From: Stictocephala bisonia | Taxonomy: Eukaryota > Arthropoda > Insecta > Hemiptera > Membracidae | Assembly: GCA_035578905.1 (NCBI GenBank) | Contig: JAQJVL010000058.1 | Span: 1,317,697-1,381,696, forward strand | Reading direction: 5' to 3' | Length of the DNA: 64,000 bases | Shown here: positions 45,633 through 56,814 of the stretch, one piece after another | How positions within the stretch are numbered: the first letter of the stretch is position 1 | Layout of the letters: each line of letters opens with the position of its first letter | Made by a program: the position numbers and the translations under genes | Notes under the pieces: model-generated | The model's database searches: none | Told to the model about the DNA's origin: nothing | Seen by the model: the letters and a program-made list of their open reading frames with translations, nothing else

Positions 45633-46638
45633 TCAAGCCGGCAGATTCGTTAAATCGATTCAAGTGAATACGCTAATTTAAATTGGACAAAACACTCTGG
45701 ACCACCAACCCACCCTACACTCACGTAGACCAACCTCTATTCTAACATACACACGTTCATGATACGAACTTAGTGCATCTTCCATAAGGGACGGACCGAT
45801 CGAACCGACGGGAGGCATCCTGCAGCGTCCGCTCAATTTAGGTGCATATCACTGTTAGGGATTCGTTTCGCAAATTCCTCTGGCGAAATTATTATTCTGT
45901 AGTAAATCTGGTTTATAAATTATCTATAACATTTTGGTTTATAAAAATTGTTTGGTTTAGGTGGGAATAAAGTATTTGAAAGGATGCGAAATTATTGCAT
46001 CGTTAATTTCAACACAACGATATCGTTTCACAAAGATTCTCGTTCTTGCTATTTGAGAGTCACCTCTCATCGGTGAAAAGAAAACTTGAACTTGGCAGAG
46101 AAACGTGAGTTTATACATTTTTACAGTTAGTTGTATTCTCCCACTTCCTTACTGCAAATTTTTACCCCCCCCCCTCCCACTGCTAAGTCAGTATTGTGGA
46201 CACTACCAGTTTTATACAAAACTCTCTTCATAAAAAACCGTATATTAGTGTCATTTCTTACTAACAACGTATTTACTATACATTCTTCTTACACTACACA
46301 AAACAATGAAAACGAAAATGCGATTTAAAAAAACCTATTGTAATGGGAGTTTAATCGGCACATACCTGTACATTTGGTTCTAGCCTTTGTCATTTTGCCT
46401 CCACCCTGATGCACAGAATAAATGGTTCGACAAACTTTTTTTGCAAAAACTGCTACTGCCAATCGTAGAACGATTTCCGAATATTTCAATTGCCGAAAAG
46501 ATATTGAAATACGTAATACACACATTTAAACGAAGCAACGTGGCGGCATTATCAAAATCAAATCAAAATTCTTTTTTTAAAAGACAATATACATTTTATT
46601 ACAAGCGTCATGGAATTTAACTTAACGTATCACATACA
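45633..46638. other. Spacer before assembly gap
   Basis: Short frames on both strands without domains. A C-homopolymer near 46,157. Sequence ends at the N run. Confidence 0.4.
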
Positions 46639-47138
46639 NNNNNNNNNNNNNNNNNNNNNNNNNNNNNNNNNNNNNNNNNNNNNNNNNNNNNNNNNNNNNN
46701 NNNNNNNNNNNNNNNNNNNNNNNNNNNNNNNNNNNNNNNNNNNNNNNNNNNNNNNNNNNNNNNNNNNNNNNNNNNNNNNNNNNNNNNNNNNNNNNNNNNN
46801 NNNNNNNNNNNNNNNNNNNNNNNNNNNNNNNNNNNNNNNNNNNNNNNNNNNNNNNNNNNNNNNNNNNNNNNNNNNNNNNNNNNNNNNNNNNNNNNNNNNN
46901 NNNNNNNNNNNNNNNNNNNNNNNNNNNNNNNNNNNNNNNNNNNNNNNNNNNNNNNNNNNNNNNNNNNNNNNNNNNNNNNNNNNNNNNNNNNNNNNNNNNN
47001 NNNNNNNNNNNNNNNNNNNNNNNNNNNNNNNNNNNNNNNNNNNNNNNNNNNNNNNNNNNNNNNNNNNNNNNNNNNNNNNNNNNNNNNNNNNNNNNNNNNN
47101 NNNNNNNNNNNNNNNNNNNNNNNNNNNNNNNNNNNNNN
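46639..47138. other. Assembly gap (500 N)
   Basis: Exactly 500 N, a conventional scaffold gap length, so true size is unknown. Any translated frame across it is meaningless. It lies 127 bp from the end of the Gypsy LTR, likely because the repeat complicated assembly. Confidence 0.98.
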
Positions 47139-47265
47139 GCATGAGATGCATCACTGCGCCATACATGTATGATCTCATCCTTAGTTATGTACGCAAGAGA
47201 AACATTAGGCGACGTTCCATGCTGGATTTTCTCGTCATAAAGAGCCGAAGGAACGGGTCAAGTAT

Positions 47266-48654
47266 TGAGACCCATCCCCCCACCAAAGCTGGGAAGCGTG
47301 CCAACTGGGGGGATGGCTCAAAACGAGTAAAGCGATGGGATCACGGGTGGCAGTTGGAGGGTCCAAAATAAAACTCGGCAGCTGAGCGAAACTAATTTAT
47401 TACCAAAACCACTATTAACATAATCAAAAACGGCAGAAGGCCACGATATAAAATAGGCAGAAGGCCACAATATAAATTTTCACTTAAATAAATAACAAAA
47501 CACACAAAAGCTACAAGAACAACAAACTCAACAAATACCAAAATTAACAAATTAACAACTACATGGCCTATCTGCAGCCTAGCCTGAGACACCCCAAAAC
47601 GTAAGAAAAATTTAATAGGCCCCGACTAAAAGTGAAGAAAATTATAAAATTTTTGGTATCACCAATTACACCGGCAATTTGGCCCGCATCCCTTGATTCC
47701 ACCGGGCCAGGGAGTAAGCCGGAATCCCTGGGCAGCTCCGAATTAAAAGTTAAGCAAAAGCACCATAATCCCCTTTTGGTGAAAGTTTAAAAATTAAATA
47801 ATTTAAAAGAAAATATAACACGGTACCGTCGAGTAAAAATTCACTTCAAAAACCCCCCCCCCCCACAAATACACTTAACAAAAAATAAATAACAATAACT
47901 AGGCCTAAGCAATTAAATAAATAATAACAGGATTTAACAATGGGGACCTAACAAAAATAAAAATCTAAACAAATGTAACAAGAAAATAGACTAATTAAAC
48001 TAAATAACAATAAATATTAACATTAAAAGTTCTTGGTATATTTCAACAGTTTTTATTTCTTTAATAATAAAAAAAAACATAAGTCCCCCATGGCTGTTTC
48101 ATAAATCCACTGTAAAGTTTAAGTCTTAGGCCTAGGCCACATGAAAAGTTCTACAAACTTCTTTTTTTCTTTTTAATTGCACTTTTTTTTTTTTTTTTTT
48201 TTTTTTCTATTTCACAAATCACCCCCAGCTCAGCCGCCGGGAAAAAAAGATGGAACGAACTGACCTGAGGACTGAAGAAAACACCCAGATGTAGGGAATG
48301 GCAGCTTAGTCGCAACATGGGCTCTACGACTTGGTCCTCAGGCCAGGCAGGCAGTGCAGAAGGTCGAACTTTGCCCGGACGACCGGCTGAGGGTTGAAAC
48401 GTCCTACTCAAGGACCCTGGAGTTTTTAGTTTGTCTAGCCAAACATGGAAAGGAGGTTCGGCCGAGTAGAACTCTTCTCGAACAACCTAGACTGAACAGA
48501 CAGGCCAACCTGACCGAAGCTGCTGGAACACGGAACGAAACGGAACTGGGCCAACGGCCACCAAGTACACGAAACGCAAGGCAAAAGCGAAACTCAGGCA
48601 GCCTGGCAGACAACAACGAAAAAACGAAACTGTACCGGTCCAAGACCCGGTACA
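47266..48654 (-). repeat. 3' LTR (left on this strand), 1,389 bp
   Basis: Begins TGAGACCC and ends CCGGTACA on plus. It includes a T-homopolymer near 48,185, a C-homopolymer near 47,853 and GC-rich sequence toward the element interior. It is colinear with the right LTR over its full length. Short frames inside it (for example 47,392-47,592) are duplicated in both LTRs and are not genes. Confidence 0.95.
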
Positions 48655-48664
48655 ACCTCCCTCT
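48655..48664 (-). other. Polypurine tract
   Basis: On the minus strand AGAGGGAGGT lies directly upstream of the 3' LTR (TGTACCGG). This is the expected position of the plus-strand primer of an LTR retrotransposon. Confidence 0.8.
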
Positions 48665-48881
48665 GCAAACCTCAACACACCCAGGCAGGGGAGAACACTC
48701 GGTACCTCAGGGAACCAAGAGAAGACGAAGACCTCCGAAGAGTGGTGTTCCAAGGACGTCCAAGAGAACCTAAGAGGGGAAACCCCTCGAAAAGGGAGCA
48801 AACTACCCTGACTGTCGGGCCCGACAAGAAAAAAGAGAGAGAAAGACTCTCTCAGAACAGCCACCTAGGGCGCAGAGGTGA

Positions 48882-51800
48882 TCAATCTCTTTGCCCCAAG
48901 AAACCCCCAGGAACACCAACTCCTGGACCAACCGTCCCCCGGAAAGCCTTAAGCTGGGACACATGGGCTTTCCTAAACACCCTGCCTGACTGGGGATCAA
49001 CCAGCAGAGCAGTCACCGGTGACAAAAACCTGTCGATGCGGTGGGGACCAGACCACCGATAGCACAACTTTGCAGCTCTTCGTTCCGCGGCCGAACTGAC
49101 CGGGTGAGCCTGACAAAGCACCAGATCTCCAACCTGAAAAGGGTTAGGAGTACGACCCTTATCATACCTCCTCCTCACTCTCTCTCTAGCACGTAGCAGG
49201 TTGCGCCGAGCAGCCCGCCACGTGGACACTACGTCAGTGGCACCTGGCGTAGGTAGAAGATCCTCTAGCCTCCACAAGTTGGACAAAGGGTTGTTAGGAG
49301 GGTAGCCATGTAGAATCTCGAAGGGAGTGGCATTGTGACTCTCATGCTTGGAAGAATTAAAAGCAAGCTGGAGCCAAGAGAGACTCTCATCCCAGGTGTT
49401 CTGCTTCTCAGCATGGAAAGTAATAAGGGCAGACCGAAGATTGCGGTTGAACCGCTCTGCATGAGAAGGCTGTGGGTAATAAGGAGAGGTAGTCACATGC
49501 CTGATACCATTGCCAAAACAGAACCTACGAAACTCATGGGAGGTAAACTGGCTACCGTTGTCGGACACAAGAGTGGAAGGCACACCAAAGTGCTGGAAGA
49601 GTTGGGACTGGAGAGCACGGATGGTGAGCTTAGCCGTGGCACTCCGAAGTGGGAAAAGCCAAACGAACTTCGAGAAAGCATCCACACAAACAAGTAGGTA
49701 GGAGCTACCTGACTTGCTACGGGGAAAAGGACCCACGTAGTCGATGAACACCTTCTCAAAAGGACGCTCGGCCACCTCAGAAGATAACAACCCTAACCTT
49801 GCATTCTGACTAGGCTTGCTGAGAGAGCACAAGTGACAAGCCCGCACTCTGCCAGCAACATCCCGGTCCATGCCCTTCCAGATGAAGTACCTACGAATCT
49901 TAGCGATGGTCTTATGAATGCCAAGATGACCGCCCACAAGAGAAGAGTGATAATACTGAAAGACCATCGGTACTAGATGACTAGGCAGCACTACACGGGG
50001 TTCACCCCTCTGTCGAGGACGGCAACAGAGTACCCCTTTGGACAGAAAATAGGGAGGGTGGGCACCTCCCTCTTGAAGCTCACCTAAGATGACTGACAGC
50101 TCAGGATCTTTCTGCTGATGGGACAGTAGGTCGTCAAAAGCCAGAGGAAAATCCAGAAGAACAGCACCACACTGAGCAACAGCCTCAGTAGGTGGATCAC
50201 TGGGTTCGTGGTACATGCGGGAAAGAGCATCCGCGATGACATTCTGGGTACCCCTAAGATGTTGAACTCGGAACTTAAAGGCAGAAATTTTGACCACCCA
50301 GCGACCAATTTTCCCGAGCTGTCGGGGATGGGCAAGAAGCCAAGATAGTGCCTGATTGTCAGTCTCCAGCAAGAACTCAGCGTGTTCCAAGAAACGCCGA
50401 AACTTGTCCGTACCAAAGACAACAGCCAGACACTCTAACTCATAGATGGAAGAAGCTTTCTGTTCCTGGTGAGACAACGTCCTCGAAGCAAAAGCGATGG
50501 GCTGCCTGACCCCATCAAACTCCTGAGAAAGAACAGCAGCAATGGCGGAGGAGGAGGCATCAGTCTGAAGAACAAATTCTCTGCTGAAATCAGGCATACG
50601 CAGGACAGGAGGTTGCATGATAGCCTCCTTGAGAGCATCAAAGGCAGTCTGCTGAGCTTGGCCCCACACAAAAGGGACACCTTTCTTTCGCAGCTCGTTC
50701 AACGGGGCAGCAAGCTCGGCCACGTTAGGGATGAAGCGACGGTAAAAATTCACCATCCCCACAAAACGGGCAATCCCCTTGGCATCTCTGGGAGGAGGAA
50801 AATCCCGAATGCCCTGGGTCCTCGCAGGATCTATGCAGACGCCTCGAGAAGATATCAGATGACCCAGAAAAGAAATCTCAGGACGAGCAAAAGTGACTTT
50901 CTCTGGATTGACGGTAAGGCCAGCTGATTTAAGGCGACTAAGAACTTCCTCCAGATGTTGCATGTGTTCCCCGAAAGTCTCACTGTAGACAAGAAGATCG
51001 TCCAGGTAATTGAAAACAAACTTGAACTTCACATCATGGAAGATGGAATCAAGCAGACGAGTAAGAGTCTGGGCACCCACAGCAAGACCCATAGGAACCC
51101 TAGTGAACTGATAGAGATTCCAGGGAACACAGAAGCTAGTCATGGGCCGTGATTCCTTCTTCAATGGAATCTGATGGTAGGCCTGGTTCAAGTCGAAAAC
51201 ACTGAAAAACTTAGCCTTACCGAACCAATCAAACGCAGAATGCAAATCAGGCAGAGGTACCGAGTCAATAGCGACCTTAGCGTTGAGCCTCCGATAATCC
51301 ATCACAAGCCTAGACTTACCATTAGGCTTGGGCACAAGAAAAGCTGGACTGGCATAAGCAGAACGAGACGGTTCAATCACACCCTTGCTCAGAAGATCTT
51401 CAATCATAGCCCTCATAACCTCCATCTTTGGGGGAGCAAGTTTGTACGGATGACTTCTAACTGGCTGAGAATCGGTGAGGTGGATCTCATACTCCAGAAG
51501 AGAAGTGACCCCAAGCTCAGGCGTAAGCACATCAGGAAACCGCAAACACAGCCTCCTAATGGCCTCCGCCTGCTCAGGGGGGAGATGACCAACTGGATCC
51601 ACCTTGGGTTGTTCGGGCTCACAACCCACCTCTCTGACTGCAGGAGGGCAGTCAGAATCACCTACTAGAGGCACCAAAACTCGCCGATTAAACTTGAAAA
51701 ATATCTGGCGCTTCTGGAGGTCAAGCACCATACCACTCTTAGAAATAAAGTCTGCCCCTAGGATACAAGAAACCGCCAGGTCCTTGGCAACAAGAAAACC

Positions 51801-52124
51801 CCACCTCCAGGAAAATCCTTCAATTTTAAAATGGAAAAACGCCTTTAGAATTATAGGTAGAGGAGTTTGGGATGCCGTCCAGCAAGTAATAGAAGAGGGC
51901 TCGGTGTGCCTGACAAGTCCTAAGGCGTCAAGGGACTCAAAAAGAGAAAGGCTGATGATACTGCATGCCGAACCAGAATCAAGAAGGGCTCGACACACCG
52001 TACCACCAAAAGATACAAAAACGCCAGGACACACCGAGGTGACCGCCCTAAGTCCCAGGGAAGCCATGCCAGCAAGGCCCGAAACATCCCCGACACTCCG
52101 GCTATGGGCACGTGTCAGAGGCAA
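48882..52124 (-). CDS. Gypsy pol polyprotein (PR-RT-RH-IN), intact
   Basis: The open frame of 1,080 codons has, counting from 52,124: protease LLDSGS (Asp49); reverse transcriptase with PKPNGKSRLVMDYRRLN (265-281), Asp311 in FSVFDLNQAY and YLDD (373-376); RNase H with Asp522, Glu562, Asp589 and Asp632; integrase zinc finger H733-x3-H737..C763-x2-C766; catalytic Asp795, Asp855, Glu890; and a C-terminal module with WSGPHRI. Asp855 and Glu890 are separated by 34 residues rather than the usual 35. The first codon is TTG, and the frame continues upstream into gag, so pol is probably made as a gag-pol fusion by a -1 frameshift and not from its own start. It copies element RNA into DNA and integrates it. 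Confidence 0.93.
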   Translation of the reverse strand: MPLTRAHSRSVGDVSGLAGMASLGLRAVTSVCPGVFVSFGGTVCRALLDSGSACSIISLSLFESLDALGLVRHTEPSSITCWTASQTPLPIILKAFFHFKIEGFSWRWGFLVAKDLAVSCILGADFISKSGMVLDLQKRQIFFKFNRRVLVPLVGDSDCPPAVREVGCEPEQPKVDPVGHLPPEQAEAIRRLCLRFPDVLTPELGVTSLLEYEIHLTDSQPVRSHPYKLAPPKMEVMRAMIEDLLSKGVIEPSRSAYASPAFLVPKPNGKSRLVMDYRRLNAKVAIDSVPLPDLHSAFDWFGKAKFFSVFDLNQAYHQIPLKKESRPMTSFCVPWNLYQFTRVPMGLAVGAQTLTRLLDSIFHDVKFKFVFNYLDDLLVYSETFGEHMQHLEEVLSRLKSAGLTVNPEKVTFARPEISFLGHLISSRGVCIDPARTQGIRDFPPPRDAKGIARFVGMVNFYRRFIPNVAELAAPLNELRKKGVPFVWGQAQQTAFDALKEAIMQPPVLRMPDFSREFVLQTDASSSAIAAVLSQEFDGVRQPIAFASRTLSHQEQKASSIYELECLAVVFGTDKFRRFLEHAEFLLETDNQALSWLLAHPRQLGKIGRWVVKISAFKFRVQHLRGTQNVIADALSRMYHEPSDPPTEAVAQCGAVLLDFPLAFDDLLSHQQKDPELSVILGELQEGGAHPPYFLSKGVLCCRPRQRGEPRVVLPSHLVPMVFQYYHSSLVGGHLGIHKTIAKIRRYFIWKGMDRDVAGRVRACHLCSLSKPSQNARLGLLSSEVAERPFEKVFIDYVGPFPRSKSGSSYLLVCVDAFSKFVWLFPLRSATAKLTIRALQSQLFQHFGVPSTLVSDNGSQFTSHEFRRFCFGNGIRHVTTSPYYPQPSHAERFNRNLRSALITFHAEKQNTWDESLSWLQLAFNSSKHESHNATPFEILHGYPPNNPLSNLWRLEDLLPTPGATDVVSTWRAARRNLLRARERVRRRYDKGRTPNPFQVGDLVLCQAHPVSSAAERRAAKLCYRWSGPHRIDRFLSPVTALLVDPQSGRVFRKAHVSQLKAFRGTVGPGVGVPGGFLGQRD

Positions 52125-52156
52125 ATGGCCACGGTCAGTCGCAACAACGCGGGGAG

Positions 52157-53491
52157 CTACTGTGGAGGCAACCCCCCGCGCTGAGCGTTTCCCGCCCCAC
52201 GACCTCGAGCACGTGGACAGTCACGTCGAATGTGACCAGGTTGGCCACAAGCAAAGCACACAACCGGAGGCCGAGAACCACGACCCTCCACTGGCTGACT
52301 CACACCTACAGACATAGCCGGTCGACGGGTGGGGAGAGCACGATGACTCTCAGAATCCCTCCCTTGCTGGTCTGAGAACTGCACGCTGCGCGAAACAATG
52401 CACAGCTGATGCAGCTCCCGAAAAGTCGAAGGAACCCCAGCAAAAACCAATCTGCACCGTTCTTCGGGAGAAATGCCATCCAGGATGACACGAACGGTGT
52501 CAGCTTCAGAAAGGGTGAGGCGCAACGCTTGACGAGCTTCCTTGACTGAAGAGACATAGGCTGCCAGAGACTCGCCCCTACCCTGCGACCGATAAAATCT
52601 GTCCATGACCATCCTCTCCCTGAGTCGAATGGGAAGAAACGACGAAAGTAACTCTCGGTGGAACGAGTCCACCGAGGCATCCCTGGCCAAGACAGAACTC
52701 AGCAACTCCCCAACGGGACCTCTGCAATAAGGGAACACCAGACGAAGCAAGTCCCCAGCCTGCATGCCGGGCATCTCACTAAGTCTGAGAAAGGCCACCA
52801 GAAACTTAAGAAGCTCCTCAGGATCCATCCCATCGATCACAGGGAGATTCTGGATCATGGGCGTGAGAGGGTTAGGCAGCTTGTGGTAGCTCAGCTGCAG
52901 AAGAGCAGGTGAACCCAAAGAAGCAGTAGGAACGGCAGCTGGAGCCGAACCCCAAGCAACCTCAACGGAAACGCCTGCAGGCTCAGAAGGAACCTCAGGC
53001 ACAGTGAGAGCCGTTGTCTCAGCCTGCGGCCTCGACACGTTAGGCGACAGTGCGAAAACAGGCCGCTGACCCAGACCCGTAGGAGTCGTGGACCCGGAGA
53101 GTGCCTGAAAAATCTCATCCAGCCTAGACACACTCTCCAAGATCCACGCCCTATCCGATGGTTCCAACCCCGGTGCCCGGTTGACCAGCCTTAAACGGGC
53201 AAGCAGATGCCCCAAACGTGCAAGGCGGCAGGCCCGGTCACGACCTACTGGAGGTTCAAACTGCAAATCCTCTAACACCCCTTCCCAATCTTCCACCTTA
53301 CGTTTACAAACAGACAACTCCTCACCAACCTCCAGTAGATCAGACCAATCCACCGCCGTACCCGCGGACAACTGCTCCCGCAGCAACCTCCGGAGATTCA
53401 AAACATCCCCTTCCGGAGTCACACCCCGCGACCTCAACTCAAATATCAACTCCTCCTTCACCAGGAGCGCAACATTCTGCAGATAGGCCAT
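52157..53491 (-). CDS. Gypsy gag with CCHC zinc knuckle, intact
   Basis: The first ATG of the frame (53,491) gives a protein of 444 residues starting MAYLQNVALLVKEELIFELR. The frame is open for 18 more codons upstream but without ATG. The N-terminal LRSRGVTPEGDVLNLRRLLR resembles a SAP-like motif common in insect Gypsy gag proteins (inference). The central region VMDRFYRSQGRGESLAAYV matches the retrotransposon gag domain. Near the C-terminus CFACGQPGHIRRDC is a CCHC zinc knuckle (C-x2-C-x4-H-x4-C) for RNA binding, followed by a basic Arg/Gly tail. Gag packages the RNA in virus-like particles. The stop at 52,157 overlaps the pol frame. Confidence 0.92.
   Translation of the reverse strand: MAYLQNVALLVKEELIFELRSRGVTPEGDVLNLRRLLREQLSAGTAVDWSDLLEVGEELSVCKRKVEDWEGVLEDLQFEPPVGRDRACRLARLGHLLARLRLVNRAPGLEPSDRAWILESVSRLDEIFQALSGSTTPTGLGQRPVFALSPNVSRPQAETTALTVPEVPSEPAGVSVEVAWGSAPAAVPTASLGSPALLQLSYHKLPNPLTPMIQNLPVIDGMDPEELLKFLVAFLRLSEMPGMQAGDLLRLVFPYCRGPVGELLSSVLARDASVDSFHRELLSSFLPIRLRERMVMDRFYRSQGRGESLAAYVSSVKEARQALRLTLSEADTVRVILDGISPEERCRLVFAGVPSTFRELHQLCIVSRSVQFSDQQGRDSESHRALPTRRPAMSVGVSQPVEGRGSRPPVVCFACGQPGHIRRDCPRARGRGAGNAQRGGLPPQ
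52172..52177 (-). promoter_or_regulatory. Possible -1 frameshift site between gag and pol
   Basis: Six consecutive C on plus (six G in the mRNA) lie about 15 nt before the gag stop. The pol frame is -1 relative to gag and open through this overlap. A run of six identical bases could permit slippage, although it is not a perfectly phased X-XXY-YYZ heptamer. Confidence 0.4.
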
Positions 53492-53562
53492 CTCCCAAAA
53501 CAAAATTCTCAACAGTACACAAAAAACGACAACTCCAGGGTCCAAGACGAACTAAACCCTCA

Positions 53563-53574
53563 GCTCTGCTACCA
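53563..53574 (-). other. Primer-binding site, initiator Met tRNA-like
   Basis: On the minus strand TGGTAGCAGAGC lies two bases after the 5' LTR. It is complementary to a tRNA 3' end reading GCTCTGCTACCA, which matches animal initiator Met tRNA as I recall it. Sequence beyond 12 nt departs from that tRNA. Confidence 0.65.
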
Positions 53575-53576
53575 AT

Positions 53577-54961
53577 TGAGACCCATCCCCCCACCAAAGC
53601 TGGGAAGCGTGCCAACTGGGGGATGGCTCAAAACGAGTAAAGCGATGGGATCACGGGTGGCAGTTGGAGGGTCCAAAATAAAACTCGGCAGCTGAGCGAA
53701 ACTAATTTATTACCAAAACCACTATTAACATAATCAAAAACGGCAGAAGGCCACGATATAAAATAGGCAGAAGGCCACAATATAAATTTTCACTTAAATA
53801 AATAACAAAACACACAAAAGCTACAAGAACAACAAACTCAACAAATACCAAAATTAACAAATTAACAACTACATGGCCTATCTGCAGCCTAGCCTGAGAC
53901 ACCCCAAAACGTAAGAAAAATTTAATAGGCCCCGACTAAAAGTGAAGAAAATTATAAAATTTTTGGTATCACCAATTACACCGGCAATTTGGCCCGCATC
54001 CCTTGATTCCACCGGGCCAGGGAGTAAGCCGGAATCCCTGGGCAGCTCCGAATTAAAAGTTAAGCAAAAGCACCATAATCCCCTTTTGGTGAAAGTTTAA
54101 AAATTAAATAATTTAAAAGAAAATATAACACGGTACCGTCGAGTAAAAATTCACTTCAAAAACCCCCCCCCCACAAATACACTTAACAAAAAATAAATAA
54201 CAATAACTAGGCCTAAGCAATTAAATAAATAATAACAGGATTTAACAATGGGGACCTAACAAAAATAAAAATCTAAACAAATGTAACAAGAAAATAGACT
54301 AATTAAACTAAATAACAATAAATATTAACATTAAAAGTTCTTGGTATATTTCAACAGTTTTTATTTCTTTAATAATAAAAAAAAACATAAGTCCCCCATG
54401 GCTGTTTCATAAATCCACTGTAAAGTTTAAGTCTTAGGCCTAGGCCACATGAAAAGTTCTACAAACTTCTTTTTTTCTTTTTAATTGCACTTTTTTTTTT
54501 TTTTTTTTTTTTTTCTATTTCACAAATCACCCCCAGCTCAGCCGCCGGGAAAAAAAGATGGAACGAACTGACCTGAGGACTGAAGAAAACACCCAGATGT
54601 AGGGAATGGCAGCTTAGTCGCAACATGGGCTCTACGACTTGGTCCTCAGGCCAGGCAGGCAGTGCAGAAGGTCGAACTTTGCCCGGACGACCGGCTGAGG
54701 GTTAAAACGTCCTACTCAAGGACCCTGGAGTTTTAGTTTGTCTAGCCAAACATGGAAAGGAGGTTCGGCCGAGTAGAACTCTTCTCGAACAACCTAGACT
54801 GAACAGACAGGCCAACCTGACCGAAGCTGCTGGAACACGGAACGAAACGGAACTGGGCCAACGGCCACCAAGTACACGAAACGCAAGGCAAAAGCGAAAC
54901 TCAGGCAGCCTGGCAGACAACAACGAAAAAACGAAACTGTACCGGTCCAAGACCCGGTACA
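53577..54961 (-). repeat. 5' LTR (right on this strand), 1,385 bp
   Basis: Colinear with 47,266-48,654. Differences I can see are a GGGTTAAAAC versus GGGTTGAAAC substitution near 54,703 and shorter homopolymers (G, C and T runs). It should hold the promoter for the minus-strand transcript. Confidence 0.95.
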
Positions 54962-54965
54962 GTAT

Positions 54966-55215
54966 TGATTTCAATACTTGCAAGACTGGTAATCAACATG
55001 CGAGACTTTCAACAAAGCCGTGGCTCGTGTAATGTCACACGCGAGTCTGTTCTGTGCGAAATAAACACCACTCGCAGTATTTAAATGATAATCTATAAAA
55101 TAATTTTTAAAAAAAGTTGCAACTGACTCAGTTAAGTGTTGGCCTTATACTAATTTCGGTCGAATTATTAGGAGCCATGTATTTGTTAATTAAAGACAAT
55201 ATAAATAAATAACTG
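54966..55215. other. Short spacer after the Gypsy element
   Basis: Flanking target DNA; AT-rich, no gene or repeat recognised. Confidence 0.4.
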
Positions 55216-55224
55216 TTTGTAAAT

Positions 55225-55416
55225 AACTGTTTTAAATTACCCAAAGTCAACAAAGTTATTTTTCGTCACTCCTTTCAATATCTAGGTCCAAAATATTTCA
55301 ATCAGTTGCCACTTCAAATCAAAAATATAAAACATTTCAAACACTTTTGGAAAGAAACAATCACTTGGCTTTCTTCACAACAAGATGTAGAATATCTTAA
55401 TTATGTCTTAGTATAA
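55225..55416 (+). pseudogene. LINE C-terminal fragment with 3' UTR to about 55,862
   Basis: The frame reads FRHSFQYLGPKYFNQLPLQI, KNIKHFKHFWKETI and stops at 55,416. The pattern .YxGPKxFNxLP..IKN...F is the short conserved C-terminal end of many jockey/CR1-like LINE proteins (family knowledge). An AT-rich 3' region ends with GGGAAATAAATTCATTTATT, i.e. an AATAAA signal followed by a short tandem tail. The reverse transcriptase is missing, so this is a 5'-truncated copy. Confidence 0.65.
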
Positions 55417-55865
55417 TTAAGTAGTATATAGTAGTATAAATAATTATTATTTTCTTAAGAGTAGTTTTCTATATAAGATTTAACTTTAACCCATTTATTA
55501 GGCATAATTATTACCTACTTATTATTAAATATTTTATGTATTCACTATTTTCATATTCATTACAATTTAATTTCATGTATTACTTAACTTACATCATATT
55601 ACTTATACATCTACTAATATTATTTTCTTCTTTCAAAATTATTATTTGTAAGTAGTGGAACTCACAGATGTTACAGTTGGCGATTTTCTTTTCTAACTAA
55701 GTATTCTAAATGCTAGACTCTGATCTACTATGTTAATGTATTTTATATTTTGTATAGTTTCAACTGGTCACGCTACTGCATAAAGTGGCCAGTTTAATTT
55801 CTCGCTTTTTACATTATTGTATTGCTGCCTATTACTTATGGGAAATAAATTCATTTATTCATATC

Positions 55866-56810
55866 ACACCCCTTGACAGCCGACTCATTTAAAATAAATT
55901 TATCCATGATCAAGCCAGTTTGAACTATTATCGCCCATAGATATGTAGTATATATATATCGATGTGATCGCCAAAACCGCAAAATGTTACAGCACTCCCA
56001 ACTGGCATTGTTGGTCGTGCTACACCCTTGCTGGATTTCCTAGGGCGTGGTCTGGCATCAATTTATCGAGGTAAGTCATTTGGGTCAAATAAGATTGTCC
56101 AATTTGAAGGTGTTTCTCAGGAAATGAAATACGACACGTCATCAGAGAAGATGCGTATCTCTTCCAATATACAGTACTAGTACAGTATAAGATGAAAAAA
56201 AAGATAAGAAGTTTGAGATCTGAGTTTTATTATGTATCCACTATTACTACAACAGTGGAATTTTTAGTTTACGATTGTTAAAATTTTTTTAAGGTTAGGC
56301 CGGTCTCCTCTTTAACCTTACTTCAGTCATTTCTCCATAAACCATTAATTTACATGGGGAACTTATCAATCACAGTAAAAGGGTGAATTAGTTCTGTACA
56401 AGCTGAATATTACTGATGAAAACCAATGATTACTCAACTAGGTCTATAAGAAGCGAAAAAAGATAGAGAAATGGTCAGACTTCCTGTACAAGACGAAACG
56501 AGCTCATCGCGACTGCCGATTATCAGCGCTACTGAGGTTTCTGCCACGTACCCCTCTTCCAAGCAAATGCCCTAATCCACATTTTTCTTACTTTCTCATT
56601 CTCATGGCAATTTGAAATCTTCCATCTCTCTGCAGTCGGCCATTCTGCCCTCTCACAACGTCTGTCCCACTTTAAACTGCCGCGCGAGGCGGAACAAGCT
56701 CGATCTAGCGGCGGCCGCGCCAAGTTCAAGAAATTGGGGGGGAGGGAATTCTCACTTTTAATCACCGACTCTCCGCTTCTTATAGATGTGTATGCATGGT
56801 AAAAACTAAC
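55866..56810. other. Spacer, no gene seen
   Basis: No coding domains. A GC-rich block lies near 56,640-56,760, including GCGGCGGCCGCGCC. Confidence 0.4.
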
Positions 56811-56814
56811 AATC

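Larger units (their letters stand above)
47266..54961 (-). mobile_element. Ty3/Gypsy LTR retrotransposon, nearly intact (7.7 kb)
   Basis: Two LTRs (47,266-48,654; 53,577-54,961) enclose gag and pol on the minus strand, with primer-binding site next to the right LTR and polypurine tract next to the left LTR. LTR ends are TG..CA. GTAT precedes the left LTR (47,262-47,265) and follows the right LTR (54,962-54,965), a 4-bp target duplication. Domain order protease, reverse transcriptase, RNase H, integrase places it in Ty3/Gypsy. There is no env-like frame between pol and the 3' LTR (only about 227 bp). LTRs differ by about one substitution plus homopolymer length changes, so insertion is recent. 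Confidence 0.95.

Noticed and set aside
46610..47371. 253-codon and 182-codon frames
   Set aside because: They consist mainly of the N gap.
48354..49062. Plus-strand frames of 83-139 codons
   Set aside because: Antisense shadows of the Gypsy LTR and pol coding region.
50469..53640. Plus-strand and other-frame ORFs of 80-237 codons
   Set aside because: Shadows of the minus-strand gag and pol frames, which have all the conserved motifs.
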